A stretch of 64,000 nucleotides of DNA from assembly GCA_022842185.1 (NCBI GenBank), contig JALHQB010000006.1, positions 61,381 through 125,380 of the forward strand, read 5' to 3'. Positions 46,884 through 54,781 of this stretch are shown in pieces; the first letter of the stretch is position 1, and each line of letters begins with the position of its first letter. This DNA comes from Acetobacteraceae bacterium (GTDB lineage: Bacteria; Pseudomonadota; Alphaproteobacteria; Acetobacterales; Acetobacteraceae). The notes beneath the pieces are model-generated. The model saw only the letters and a program-made list of their open reading frames with translations. It searched no databases and was not told the origin of the DNA. The position numbers were made by a program, and so were the translations under genes.

Positions 46884-48088
46884 CAGCTTCTCCAGCGCGG
46901 TGCGGCGACCGCCGCTCGGTACGCAGCCGCCAGGCGTTGGCCGATCGCCGCCATCCCATGATTCGCGACGACATGCGCGCGCGCCTGACCCGATGCATCC
47001 GGACCCGGCCACGCGCCCGCGGCGACCTCCGCGAGCAGCGCGGCAAGGTCGTCATGCGTTCTGAAGACCTGGCCGAAGCGCGGGTCGGGAACGAGTTCCG
47101 GCAGCGACCCGGCGTCGGAGACCAGCGCCGGCAGCCCGCAGGCCATGGCTTCGAGCGTTGTGAGGCCCATCAGTTCCGGCTTCTCGATGACATTGCCGAA
47201 GATGTCGCGGGCGGTGGAAGCCTGCACCAGCACGGCCGCGCTGCGATACAGATCGACCAGCCGCGCATCGTCGGCGTCATGGATGAAGTCGACATCCTTG
47301 CCCGCCGCCATCTCGACCAGCAGCGCGTGATAGCGCTGGTCATAGACCCGGCCGACGACGACAAGCCGAAGCGTCGCGGGCAGGGCGGCGATGATCCGGT
47401 CGATCCCCTTGTGCGGCAGGATGCGCCCGACGCACAGCACCATGCGCGGATCGCGCGCAGGCCCGGGCGCGGGGGAGAATGCATCGGTATCGACCGGCCC
47501 GATCAGGATGTCGGTCGGACCGAAATAGGCCCCGGTGAGCAGCCGCTGCGCGAAGGCGGAGATCGAGACGACACGATCCAGCAGTTCGATCCCGCCATGA
47601 CGCATCATCAGCGCGTCGTCGCCGCCACCCAGGTCCGAGCCGATCGTCGCCACGCCGGCGGACCGGGCGATGGCGGTGCAATAGGCCCCGAATCCCGTCA
47701 GGCACTGGTGGATATGCACCAGGTCGAACGCCGGCACGACATCAGCCAAGGATGCCGAGACGGCATCCATCGCACCCGGCGACGATGAATCGTTGCGCAG
47801 GATGCGCAGCGTCGTGCCGTCGTAGATGCTGGTGCCTTCCGGCTGGCCGATCGAGACGACCGTCTGTTCAAAGCCGTCCATGGTCGCCAGGGCGCGCACC
47901 ATATTATGGACGTAACGCTCACCCCCGCCCACCACGGAACTGTCGGCAAAATAGGTCGGCGTCAGATGTGCGACCCTCAGCATTCCATCCATCCGCGATT
48001 CAGATACAGCCCAGTCAAAGGCGGTGACATCGGCGGGCCAGCCTGCCGCCGCGGCGTCATGCGGTGTTGGCTGCGGCTTGTCCAGCAT
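46883..48088 (-). CDS. Glycosyltransferase family 4
   Basis: 401 residues from ATG 48088; ATG 47983 (MLRVAHLTPTYFADSSVV) would give the usual compact start, so the first 35 residues are uncertain. GT-B features: GGGERYVHNMVRAL, MVLCVGRILPHKGIDRIIAA, and EKPELMGLTTLEAMACGLPA in the donor site. First gene of the glycosyltransferase-glycosyltransferase-FkbM operon, with a one-base overlap to the next. The MFS gene upstream ends at 48111. Confidence 0.88.
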   Translation of the reverse strand: MLDKPQPTPHDAAAAGWPADVTAFDWAVSESRMDGMLRVAHLTPTYFADSSVVGGGERYVHNMVRALATMDGFEQTVVSIGQPEGTSIYDGTTLRILRNDSSSPGAMDAVSASLADVVPAFDLVHIHQCLTGFGAYCTAIARSAGVATIGSDLGGGDDALMMRHGGIELLDRVVSISAFAQRLLTGAYFGPTDILIGPVDTDAFSPAPGPARDPRMVLCVGRILPHKGIDRIIAALPATLRLVVVGRVYDQRYHALLVEMAAGKDVDFIHDADDARLVDLYRSAAVLVQASTARDIFGNVIEKPELMGLTTLEAMACGLPALVSDAGSLPELVPDPRFGQVFRTHDDLAALLAEVAAGAWPGPDASGQARAHVVANHGMAAIGQRLAAAYRAAVAAPRWRS

Positions 48089-48110
48089 GGCGGCGCGACT
48101 GCGCCAGGGC

Positions 48111-49271
48111 CTATCGCGCCGGCGTCATCGCCACCCACGCCGCCAAGCCTGCCGTGACCGCCGCCGCGCCCGCGAAGACCGCACCATACCCCGCCGCGTG
48201 CAGCACCGCCCCGAAGGCCAGGGCGCCGACGCTCTGCCCCAGGAACAGCGCCATGGCAAAGGCCGAGACGGCGGTCGCGCGCGCATCGGGCAAGGCTTCC
48301 GTGGCACGCGCCTGCAGCACGCCATGGAACATGTAGAAGGCCATGCCGCAGGGCAGTTGCAGCAGCGCCACCACCCACCACGAAGGCGCCAGGGCAAGGC
48401 CGGCCAGGGCCAAGGCCAGCGACGCACCGCCGATCGCGACCAGCCCCTGTTCGCCGAACAGCGCGACCATCCGCTTGGCCAGCCTAGTGTAGAGGAAGGC
48501 GCCGAGGCCGAAGCCCGCCACCACCAGCCCGGCCTGTCCGGGCGACAGGCCGAAGCCTTCCATCAAATAGGCGCCCGTGAAGGGGAAGGCGCCGCCGAAC
48601 AGCGCCGCGCCATCGATCGCCGCCGCCGCCATCAAGCGCCGCCCGGCCGGTGCCCGGAACAGCCGGACATACTGGTCGAAACCAAAGCCGCGTCCCTGGC
48701 CGGTCGGCCCTTCGACCATCGCCGGTCCCAGTCGGCGCGCCAGCAACCCACCCACCACCAGGGCCAGGACTGCCAGCATCAGGAACGACGCTCGCCAGCC
48801 GAAGAACTCCGCGGCCATGCCCGACAGCGGCCCGACCAGCAACTGAGCCATGACCATGCCGGTCAGGAAGCGTCCGATGGTTGCCTGGCGGTCCTCATAA
48901 GGTACGGCGTCGCCGATCCAGGCGATGGCGAGCGGGATCACCGCGCCGGCGACCAGCCCGGTGCCGGTCCGCAGCACGATCATCGATGACAGGTCCCACG
49001 CCAGGACGGATGCCGCGAGGCCGAGCCCGTAGAGCAGCAGCGCGATCGCCGCCACGCGCAGCTTGCCGAAGCGGTCGCCAAGCGGCCCGGTGACCAGTTG
49101 CCCGGCGCCATAGGCCAGCATGAAGCCCGCCACCACGGGCGCCACCGCCGCCACGCCCACCCCGAAATCGGCGGCGAGCAATGGCAGCAGCGGGTCCATC
49201 AGGCGCATGCCGCCGCCCGCGGCAAAGCCGGCGGCGGCGAGGAGCGGGAGGAGGCTGAGGTCAGGGCGCAA
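48111..49271 (-). CDS. MFS transporter (drug:H+ antiporter-1 type)
   Basis: 386 residues, 12 predicted helices. First helix LSLLPLLAAAGFAAGGGMRL leads into DPLLPLLAADFGV; loop 2-3 has GPLGDRFGKLRVAA, the MFS signature G-x-L-x-D-R-x-G-K; VYEDRQ-type VPYEDRQATIGRFLTG follows. There is no in-frame ATG or GTG before the first helix; TTG 49271 is the best start and ATG 49163-region starts would cut the helix. Probably an exporter; substrate unknown. Divergent from the TssC-like gene. Confidence 0.87.
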   Translation of the reverse strand: MRPDLSLLPLLAAAGFAAGGGMRLMDPLLPLLAADFGVGVAAVAPVVAGFMLAYGAGQLVTGPLGDRFGKLRVAAIALLLYGLGLAASVLAWDLSSMIVLRTGTGLVAGAVIPLAIAWIGDAVPYEDRQATIGRFLTGMVMAQLLVGPLSGMAAEFFGWRASFLMLAVLALVVGGLLARRLGPAMVEGPTGQGRGFGFDQYVRLFRAPAGRRLMAAAAIDGAALFGGAFPFTGAYLMEGFGLSPGQAGLVVAGFGLGAFLYTRLAKRMVALFGEQGLVAIGGASLALALAGLALAPSWWVVALLQLPCGMAFYMFHGVLQARATEALPDARATAVSAFAMALFLGQSVGALAFGAVLHAAGYGAVFAGAAAVTAGLAAWVAMTPAR

Positions 49272-49372
49272 GCGGCACCATGCATCGGTGCCGGGCGGCG
49301 CATCGTCAAGCCATGGCGGGACAGGCCCGGCGCAGGACGCTACCCTGCCCCGAGCCAACCGCGGAGGTAGCG

Positions 49373-50605
49373 ATGCCCGACACACCAGACGGCAGCGAGG
49401 ATCCACTCGCCCTCGTGCTCGCCGCCACCGAGGCGGCGCGCCCGTCCGTCGCCATGGCTGGCGGATCGGAGGCGCGCGCGCTGGCGAAGGTCGATGGGAT
49501 GATCGCCCTGATGCAGGCCGCGATCCACAATCATCCGCGCTTCGTGGCGCTGGAGGCGGCCTGGCGGTCACTGCATCGCCTGGTCGCCGCCCAGGAAGCC
49601 GCACCGGCGATCGTGAAGGTGATGCCGCTGACGAGGCGGGAGGTGGTGCGCGACCTGCGCGCCGTGCAGGACCCGGCCGAGAGCGAACTCGCCCTGCTGC
49701 TGTGGGATGAAGGGCTGGGCGCAAGCGAACCCTTCGGCCTGCTGCTGATGGACGACGCCTTCGATACCGAACCCGAGGATGTGCTGGCGCTGCGTGGCCT
49801 TGCCGCGGCAGGGGCGGGCGCCTTCGTGCCGGTGGTGGCACATGCCGCGCCGGGGCTGCTCGACCTCGCCGCCTGGGCGGAGCTGCCGGGGCGACGCGAC
49901 CTTGCCCGGGTGCATGAAGGCCCGCGCCACATCGCCTGGCGCGCGTTGCGCGACAGCGAGGATGCGCGCTTCCTGGCCCTGGCCGGCCCACGCGTGCTGG
50001 CCTGCGGCGGGGAGGGGGCACCGCGCTGGACCGGCGGCGGCTGGGTTCTCGCCGCCCGCATCGCCGCCGCCTTTCGCCGGGACGGCTGGGCCGCCGGCAT
50101 CGAAGGCCGCGAGGACGGCACCGAGACCGGCCTGCCGCCGATGGGCAGCGTGCCGACCGAATGCGACCCGGCGGATGGGCAGGAGGTGGCGCTCGCCAAA
50201 TTGGGCCTGACGCTGCTGATCCCGCGCGGGGCCGACCGTGCCGCGGTGCTGCTGGCGCCCACGCTGCACAAGCCGCCGCGCTTTCATGCGCCGGCGGCGA
50301 CGGCCGATGCCGCGACGGCGGCGCGCCTGCCCTGGGTGCTGGGGATGGGCCGCCTGCTGCACGCGCTGGCGCTACGGGCGACGCGGGAGTTGCATCGGGG
50401 CCATGGTGCCGCGGCGGCTGCCCAGGCGCTGAATGCCTGGCTCCAGGGCCATTGCGGCGAGGACGGGCCGCTTGCCGAGGCCAGCGTCGAACTGCCCGAG
50501 GCGAAGGGGCATCCGGGGGTGCATCTGCTGGCGGCGCGGCTGCGGCCCCGGCTGCCGGAGGGCACGCCCGGCGCCGCGCACCGGGTCATGCTGAACCTGC
50601 CGTGA
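49373..50605 (+). CDS. TssC/VipB-like type VI sheath large-subunit homologue, solitary
   Basis: 410 residues, shorter than typical TssC (about 490-500). The family sequence is clear across the length: HPRFVALEAAWRSLHRLVAA, RREVVRDLRAVQD, SEPFGLLLMDDAFDTEPEDV, FVPVVAHAAPGLLDLAAW, AWRALRDSEDARFLALAGPR, GWVLAARIAAAFRRDGW, PTECDPADGQEVALAKLG, LPWVLGMGRLLHAL and the final GHPGVHLLAARLRPRL. It lacks about 60-70 N-terminal residues and has shortened loops. GGAGG at 49363-49367 sets ATG 49373. In a T6SS, TssC and TssB polymerise into the contractile sheath; no tssB or other T6SS gene is in the window, so its role is unknown. Confidence 0.8.
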   Translation: MPDTPDGSEDPLALVLAATEAARPSVAMAGGSEARALAKVDGMIALMQAAIHNHPRFVALEAAWRSLHRLVAAQEAAPAIVKVMPLTRREVVRDLRAVQDPAESELALLLWDEGLGASEPFGLLLMDDAFDTEPEDVLALRGLAAAGAGAFVPVVAHAAPGLLDLAAWAELPGRRDLARVHEGPRHIAWRALRDSEDARFLALAGPRVLACGGEGAPRWTGGGWVLAARIAAAFRRDGWAAGIEGREDGTETGLPPMGSVPTECDPADGQEVALAKLGLTLLIPRGADRAAVLLAPTLHKPPRFHAPAATADAATAARLPWVLGMGRLLHALALRATRELHRGHGAAAAAQALNAWLQGHCGEDGPLAEASVELPEAKGHPGVHLLAARLRPRLPEGTPGAAHRVMLNLP

Positions 50606-50615
50606 CAGCGCGCCG

Positions 50616-51731
50616 TCAGGCCGGGTCGAGGCGCAGGATCGCCGCGTCGGGTGCGTCGGTCAGCAGGAACACCCGGCCATCCGGCCCGACCACCACATTC
50701 CGCAGCCGCGCGCGGCCCCACAGCAGCCGCTCCTCCCCGGTCACGCGGTCGCCATCGGTGGTCAGCCGCACCAGGCCCGGCGCATTCAGCGCCGCGACGA
50801 ACAGGCTGCGCTGCCAGCCCGGAAACGCCGCGCCGTCATAAAAGGCAATGCCCGACGGGCTGACCGAGGGCACCCAGACATGGATCGCGTCAGTGACGTT
50901 GGGCGCGCTGGTGTCGCGGGAGATGCGCGGACCCCAATATTCGCGCCCATGGCTCACCACAGGCCAGCCGTAATTCTGACCGCCGCGGATGACGTTGATC
51001 TCATCCCCGCCGCGCGGGCCGTGTTCGGCTTCCCACAGGCTGCCGGTCCAGGGATTCACGGCCAGGCCCTGCGGGTGGCGATGGCCGAGGGACCAGATCT
51101 CCGGCCGCGCGCCGGGGCGGCCGGCGAATGGGTTGTCGGCCGGTACGCGGCCGTCGCGCGTCAGGCGGATCACCTTGCCGGCGAGGTCGTCCAGGCGCTG
51201 GGCGCGGGCGCGTTCGTTTCGTTCGCCGGTCGACAGGAACAGGTGCCCGTCGCGGCCAAAGGCGATGCGGCAGCCGTAGTGCAGGCGCCCGCTCGCCTGC
51301 GCCGGGGTGATGTCGAGGATGCGCCGCACCGCGGTCAGCGTGTCGTTGCCCGGCGACAGGCGCGCGCTGATGAGCCGCGTCAGCGAACCGCCTTCCACGA
51401 CCGCCGCCTGGCAGAAGAAGACCTCTCGCGTGCGGCTGAAATCCGGCGCCAGGGCGACATCGAGCAATCCGCCCTGGGTGGAGGCATCCACTTGCGGCAC
51501 GCCCGCCAGCGGCGCCGAGACGCGGCCATCGGGCGTGACACGGCGCAAACGCCCGGGACGTTCGGTGACCAGCATCGACCCATCCGGCAGGAAGGCCGCG
51601 CCCCAGGGATGTTCCAGGCCCGTGGCGAGGGTGGTGACACGGAAGGTCGCGCGTTCCGAGGTAATAGGCCCGTCCTGCGCCAGGGCAGGCGTGGCGAGCA
51701 GGGCGAGGGCGAGCAGGGCGCGTCGGATCAT
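50616..51731 (-). CDS. PQQ-dependent sugar (aldose) dehydrogenase, periplasmic
   Basis: 371 residues with a signal peptide (MIRRALLALALLATPALA). Soluble beta-propeller of the Asd/YliI glucose/sorbosone dehydrogenase family, which oxidises aldoses with PQQ and Ca2+. Marks: LEHPWGAAFLPDGSMLVTER, GGLLDVALAPDF, IWSLGHRHPQGLAVNPWTG, EAEHGPRGGDEINVIRGGQN, and the WVPSVSPSGIAFYDG blade near the end. PQQ enzymes are common in Acetobacteraceae. Convergent with the TssC-like gene (stops ten bases apart). Divergent from the SDR at 51822. Confidence 0.92.
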   Translation of the reverse strand: MIRRALLALALLATPALAQDGPITSERATFRVTTLATGLEHPWGAAFLPDGSMLVTERPGRLRRVTPDGRVSAPLAGVPQVDASTQGGLLDVALAPDFSRTREVFFCQAAVVEGGSLTRLISARLSPGNDTLTAVRRILDITPAQASGRLHYGCRIAFGRDGHLFLSTGERNERARAQRLDDLAGKVIRLTRDGRVPADNPFAGRPGARPEIWSLGHRHPQGLAVNPWTGSLWEAEHGPRGGDEINVIRGGQNYGWPVVSHGREYWGPRISRDTSAPNVTDAIHVWVPSVSPSGIAFYDGAAFPGWQRSLFVAALNAPGLVRLTTDGDRVTGEERLLWGRARLRNVVVGPDGRVFLLTDAPDAAILRLDPA

Positions 51732-51821
51732 TCCGGTGAGGTGGGCCTGCCCGCCGGCCCGCGCAACCTTTCCAGGGCGGTCTTCGCGGTGCAGGCTCGG
51801 CCGCAACAGGAGGAACGCAGC

Positions 51822-52652
51822 ATGCAGGACAACACGCGCTTCGATGGCCGCGTGGCCATCGTCACCGGCGCAGGGTCGCGCGACCCTGGCGCGGGGGGCA
51901 CCACGCTCGGCAATGGCCGCGCCATCGCCACCTTGCTGGCCAGGCGCGGGGCGCGGGTGCTGCTGCTCGATGTCGATCTCGCCGCGCTGAAGGCGACCGG
52001 CGACATGATCCATGGCGAAGGCGGGGTGAGCGCGAGCGCGATCTGCGACGTCTCGAAGCCCGGCGATTGCGCCGCCGCTGTCGCCGAAGCCGTGCGCCTG
52101 TGGGACCGGGTGGACATCCTGGTCAACAATGTCGGCATCAGCGGCCCGCCCGGCGATGCCGAGGCGGTCGATCCCGACGCCTGGGACCAGGCCATGGCGG
52201 TGAATGTGAAGTCGGTGATGCTGATGGCCAAGCACGCGGTGCCGCAGATGCGCCGGCAGGGCGGCGGCGCCATCGTCAACCTGGCTTCGGTGGCGGGGTT
52301 GCAGGGCGGGCATCCGGGCCTGCTGTACCCGACGAGCAAGGGCGCGATCGTGCAGATGACGCGGGCGATGGCGTCCCACCACGGTGCCGACCTGATCCGC
52401 GTGAACGCGGTGGCGCCCGGCTATGTCTATACGCCGATGGTCGCGTCGCGCATGTCGGAGGAACAACGCAACCATCGGGCGACGGCAGGCATGCTGAAGG
52501 TCGAAGGGTCGGCGTGGGACGTGGCCGAGGCCACGTGCTTCCTTGCCTCCCCGGCGGCGCGCTGGATCACCGGGGTCACGCTTCCCGTCGATGCCGGGCG
52601 GACATCGGGGCAGGCGAGCGCGTCGCCGCGACCGTCGGGCTTGGCGCGGTAG
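51822..52652 (+). CDS. SDR-family oxidoreductase with enlarged cofactor loop
   Basis: 276 residues; AGGAGG (51809-51814) sets the ATG. Catalytic Ser (NLASVAGL), Tyr and Lys (YPTSKGAIV) are all present, with LVNNVGISGPPGD and WITGVTLPVDAGR. The glycine-rich loop is unusual: TGAGSRDPGAGGTTLGNGRA has about eight extra residues between the first Gly and the rest of the TGxxxGxG pattern. A Ser/Arg-rich tail follows the last strand. Substrate unknown. Divergent from the PQQ dehydrogenase. Confidence 0.87.
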   Translation: MQDNTRFDGRVAIVTGAGSRDPGAGGTTLGNGRAIATLLARRGARVLLLDVDLAALKATGDMIHGEGGVSASAICDVSKPGDCAAAVAEAVRLWDRVDILVNNVGISGPPGDAEAVDPDAWDQAMAVNVKSVMLMAKHAVPQMRRQGGGAIVNLASVAGLQGGHPGLLYPTSKGAIVQMTRAMASHHGADLIRVNAVAPGYVYTPMVASRMSEEQRNHRATAGMLKVEGSAWDVAEATCFLASPAARWITGVTLPVDAGRTSGQASASPRPSGLAR

Positions 52653-52673
52653 AGCAGCTCGCGGCTCATTGGT

Positions 52674-52717
52674 ATCAGTCAGGCGCGTGAAGATGCTCGA
52701 TACAACAAAGACGCTCC
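52674..52717 (-). repeat. Dispersed repeat A, copy 3 (remnant)
   Basis: Only one side remains: TCAGTCAGGCGCGTGAAGAT, GCTCGATACAACAAAGACGCTCC. It matches the middle of the repeat (compare 7151-7190). Just upstream of the LexA box of the MmcB-family gene. Confidence 0.7.
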
Positions 52718-52777
52718 AAGGTTCGGGCTTAATCGCGCGCCGTTGATCCTGGGCTTCAGCAAGGCTTGAATTGCGGC

Positions 52778-52792
52778 GAACGAAGAGTGAAC
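52778..52792 (-). promoter_or_regulatory. LexA (SOS) box, alphaproteobacterial type
   Basis: GAAC-GAAGAGT-GAAC here is GTTC-N7-GTTC on the other strand, the direct-repeat operator of alphaproteobacterial LexA. It ends eight bases before the ATG of the MmcB-family gene, where repressor binding would block expression. Confidence 0.75.
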
Positions 52793-52799
52793 ATGGGGC

Positions 52800-53270
52800 A
52801 TGGAGACCGTTGCCGCCCCAGTGCGCACCCTTGCCGTCACCCGCGCCGCCGCCCGGTTCTGCGCGCTGCGCGGCTGGGGGCCGGTCGAGCAGGTGACCCT
52901 GCCCGATGGCCGCCGCGCCGATATCGTCGCCTTGCTGCCCAATGGGGACTTCGCGATCATCGAGGTGAAGTCCTGCGCGCGGGATTTCCTGTGCGATGGA
53001 AAATGGCCCGATTACCGTGCCTGGTGCGACCGGCTGTATTTCGCTGTGGACCTCGATTTCCCGCAGGTGCTGATCCCTGGCGATGTTGGCCTGGTGGTGG
53101 CGGACGACCGGGAGGCCGTGCTGCTGCGCGATGCGCCCGAGCACCGGCTTGCATCGGCGCGCCGCCGCGCGCTCACGCAGCGGGTGGCGATGCTGGCCGC
53201 GTGCAGGCTCGCGGCGCTGGCGGATCCGCTGGGCGCCGCGGAGATGCGCGCCGCGCTGCGGTTGGAATAG
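52800..53270 (+). CDS. mmcB: MmcB family DNA repair protein
   Basis: 156 residues. It matches MmcB-type (formerly DUF) proteins, named for the Caulobacter gene induced by mitomycin C. A PD-(D/E)xK nuclease-like core is visible: RRADIVALLPNGDFAIIEVK (Asp and Glu-x-Lys), then SCARDFLCDGKWPDYRAWCD and LIPGDVGLVVADDREAVLLR. A perfect GTTC-N7-GTTC LexA box just before the ATG supports SOS control. Probably a DNA-damage-induced nuclease-like protein; activity is unproved. Confidence 0.87.
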   Translation: METVAAPVRTLAVTRAAARFCALRGWGPVEQVTLPDGRRADIVALLPNGDFAIIEVKSCARDFLCDGKWPDYRAWCDRLYFAVDLDFPQVLIPGDVGLVVADDREAVLLRDAPEHRLASARRRALTQRVAMLAACRLAALADPLGAAEMRAALRLE

Positions 53271-53308
53271 CGGCAGGGGTGGCGAGGCTTGCGCCATCGG
53301 CGCGAAGA

Positions 53309-53534
53309 ATGGAGGGGCGCTGCCCCACCAAACCACCCCGCCAGGGACCAACGGGTCCCTGGACCGCGGGACCTTGGCGTCTTTCACGCAGGGCAGTCCT
53401 TGCCCGCCCCTTGCCAAGAATGAGTCATCCATCTTGGCACCAACCGACGGCGTTCAGCACCAAAAATGGAGGTTTCCAAAGGCCTTAAGCCTTTGGTGGG
53501 GGAGGTCCGGAGGGGGGCAAAGCCCTCTCCGGCT
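53309..53534 (-). repeat. Dispersed multi-hairpin repeat B, copy 7
   Basis: Reversed orientation: GGAGGGGCGCTGCCCC, CCAGGGACCAACGGGTCCCTGG, ACCGCGGGACCTTGGCGTC, GGGCAGTCCTTGCCC, ACCGACGGCGTTCAGCACCA, CCAAAGGCCTTAAGCCTTTGG, CCGGAGGGGGGCAAAGCCCTCTCCGG. It runs right up to the stop of the patatin gene (53534), between convergent genes. Confidence 0.92.
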
Positions 53535-54778
53535 CACGGCCCATCGTTGTTCCGTTCGATCGACCCGATCGGCCGCAGCGATGTCGCCCAGCGATTGCCT
53601 GCCAGCCCCTGTTGGAACCCGTATTCGAACAGCGCGCGCATGTATGCCGTCTCGAAGGGTTCCGACCGCGGCGCGTTGAATTCCGGCCCGATATAGGCCA
53701 GCCGGAAATTCACCCCGTCGCGCTGGGTGGTCAGGAAGATGCGCGTGATGTCGTTGATCGCGCTGAAATGCAGCAGGGTCGAAGCCGACCGCGCGGTGAT
53801 GCCCAGAACCGACCGGTTGGTCGAAGACCATTCGGTGTCGAGCCGCCCGTTGCGGACCACCCAGGCCGTGCGTTCGCGCGCCGGGCCGCGGCGGCGCGTG
53901 CGGTCGCGCAGGTCGAGCGTCGGCGGATACAGGAACATCTGCAGCGAGGCGCCGCCATCGACGTGCATTTCCTGGAAGCCCCGGCCGGCGACATCGACAT
54001 CCACCAGCACCGGCGGGAAGGCGCCGGGGATCGATGCGGAGGCGAGCAGGATGGAGCGGAACAGATCGAGTGCCTTCGGGTGGCCGCTCGCGGCGATGGC
54101 GCCGATGTTCCACAGCACCGGCCGGCCGAGATCGAGATTGGTGGTGCCGATCAGCAGAAGGCGGCCGCGGCCGTATTCGGTGGCGATGGCGGCCATCATC
54201 GCATCGTTCACATGGCGGGAGATCAACTGGTACAGCGGCGAGGTATCGGCCAGCGCCTCCCCGAACAGCACGGCGCGCAGCAGGCCGCGCATCAGGATCA
54301 GGTCCTGCGGCGCGACCTCGGTGAAGACCTCGCGCAGCTGGGGGTCGTAGTCGGGGCCGAGGAACGCGAAGGGCGCGATCAACGCGCCGGCCGAAATGCC
54401 GGTGACCACGTCGAAGACCGGCCGGGTGCCCGATGCCGTCCAGCCCACCATCAGCCCGGCGCCGAAGGCGCCATTGTCCCCGCCGCCCGACAGCGCGAGG
54501 AAATTGCGCGCGGCCAGCGCCTGGCGCGGTTCGCCGATGACGGCGCGCCGACTGATCATCTGGGCGATTTCGGCCAGCAGCGGCGTGGTGTCGGCATCGG
54601 GCCAGAAGCGTGCGTTGTCGATGCCGAGGATCGGCAGGGACTGCGTCGCGGCGAGCGGCGGCGGGTCCAGCCGATTGATGTTGCCGCACCCCGCCAGTGC
54701 GAGAACCATGAGCAGGACCGTGGCGAGGCGGCCGCGGGGCCGTCGCGTGGCGTGAAGGGTCAAGGCCGATCCTCCCAT
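53534..54778 (-). CDS. Patatin-like phospholipase lipoprotein 2
   Basis: 414 residues. Lipoprotein signal with lipobox LALAGC (Cys31). Patatin core: LALSGGGDNGAFGAGLMVGW (94-113), nucleophile GISAG (Ser129), DGG motif in MHVDGGASLQMFLYP. It aligns end to end with the protein at 1801-3045 (shared WNIGAIAASGHP, then the IL-LASA-PG-FPPV block and an FE..YMR-L--YGF ending), so they are paralogues. Starts a few bases past the stop of the AI-2E-type permease on the same strand (overlap-free, 54782) and is probably co-transcribed with it. Confidence 0.88.
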   Translation of the reverse strand: MGGSALTLHATRRPRGRLATVLLMVLALAGCGNINRLDPPPLAATQSLPILGIDNARFWPDADTTPLLAEIAQMISRRAVIGEPRQALAARNFLALSGGGDNGAFGAGLMVGWTASGTRPVFDVVTGISAGALIAPFAFLGPDYDPQLREVFTEVAPQDLILMRGLLRAVLFGEALADTSPLYQLISRHVNDAMMAAIATEYGRGRLLLIGTTNLDLGRPVLWNIGAIAASGHPKALDLFRSILLASASIPGAFPPVLVDVDVAGRGFQEMHVDGGASLQMFLYPPTLDLRDRTRRRGPARERTAWVVRNGRLDTEWSSTNRSVLGITARSASTLLHFSAINDITRIFLTTQRDGVNFRLAYIGPEFNAPRSEPFETAYMRALFEYGFQQGLAGNRWATSLRPIGSIERNNDGP

Positions 54779-54781
54779 GAT

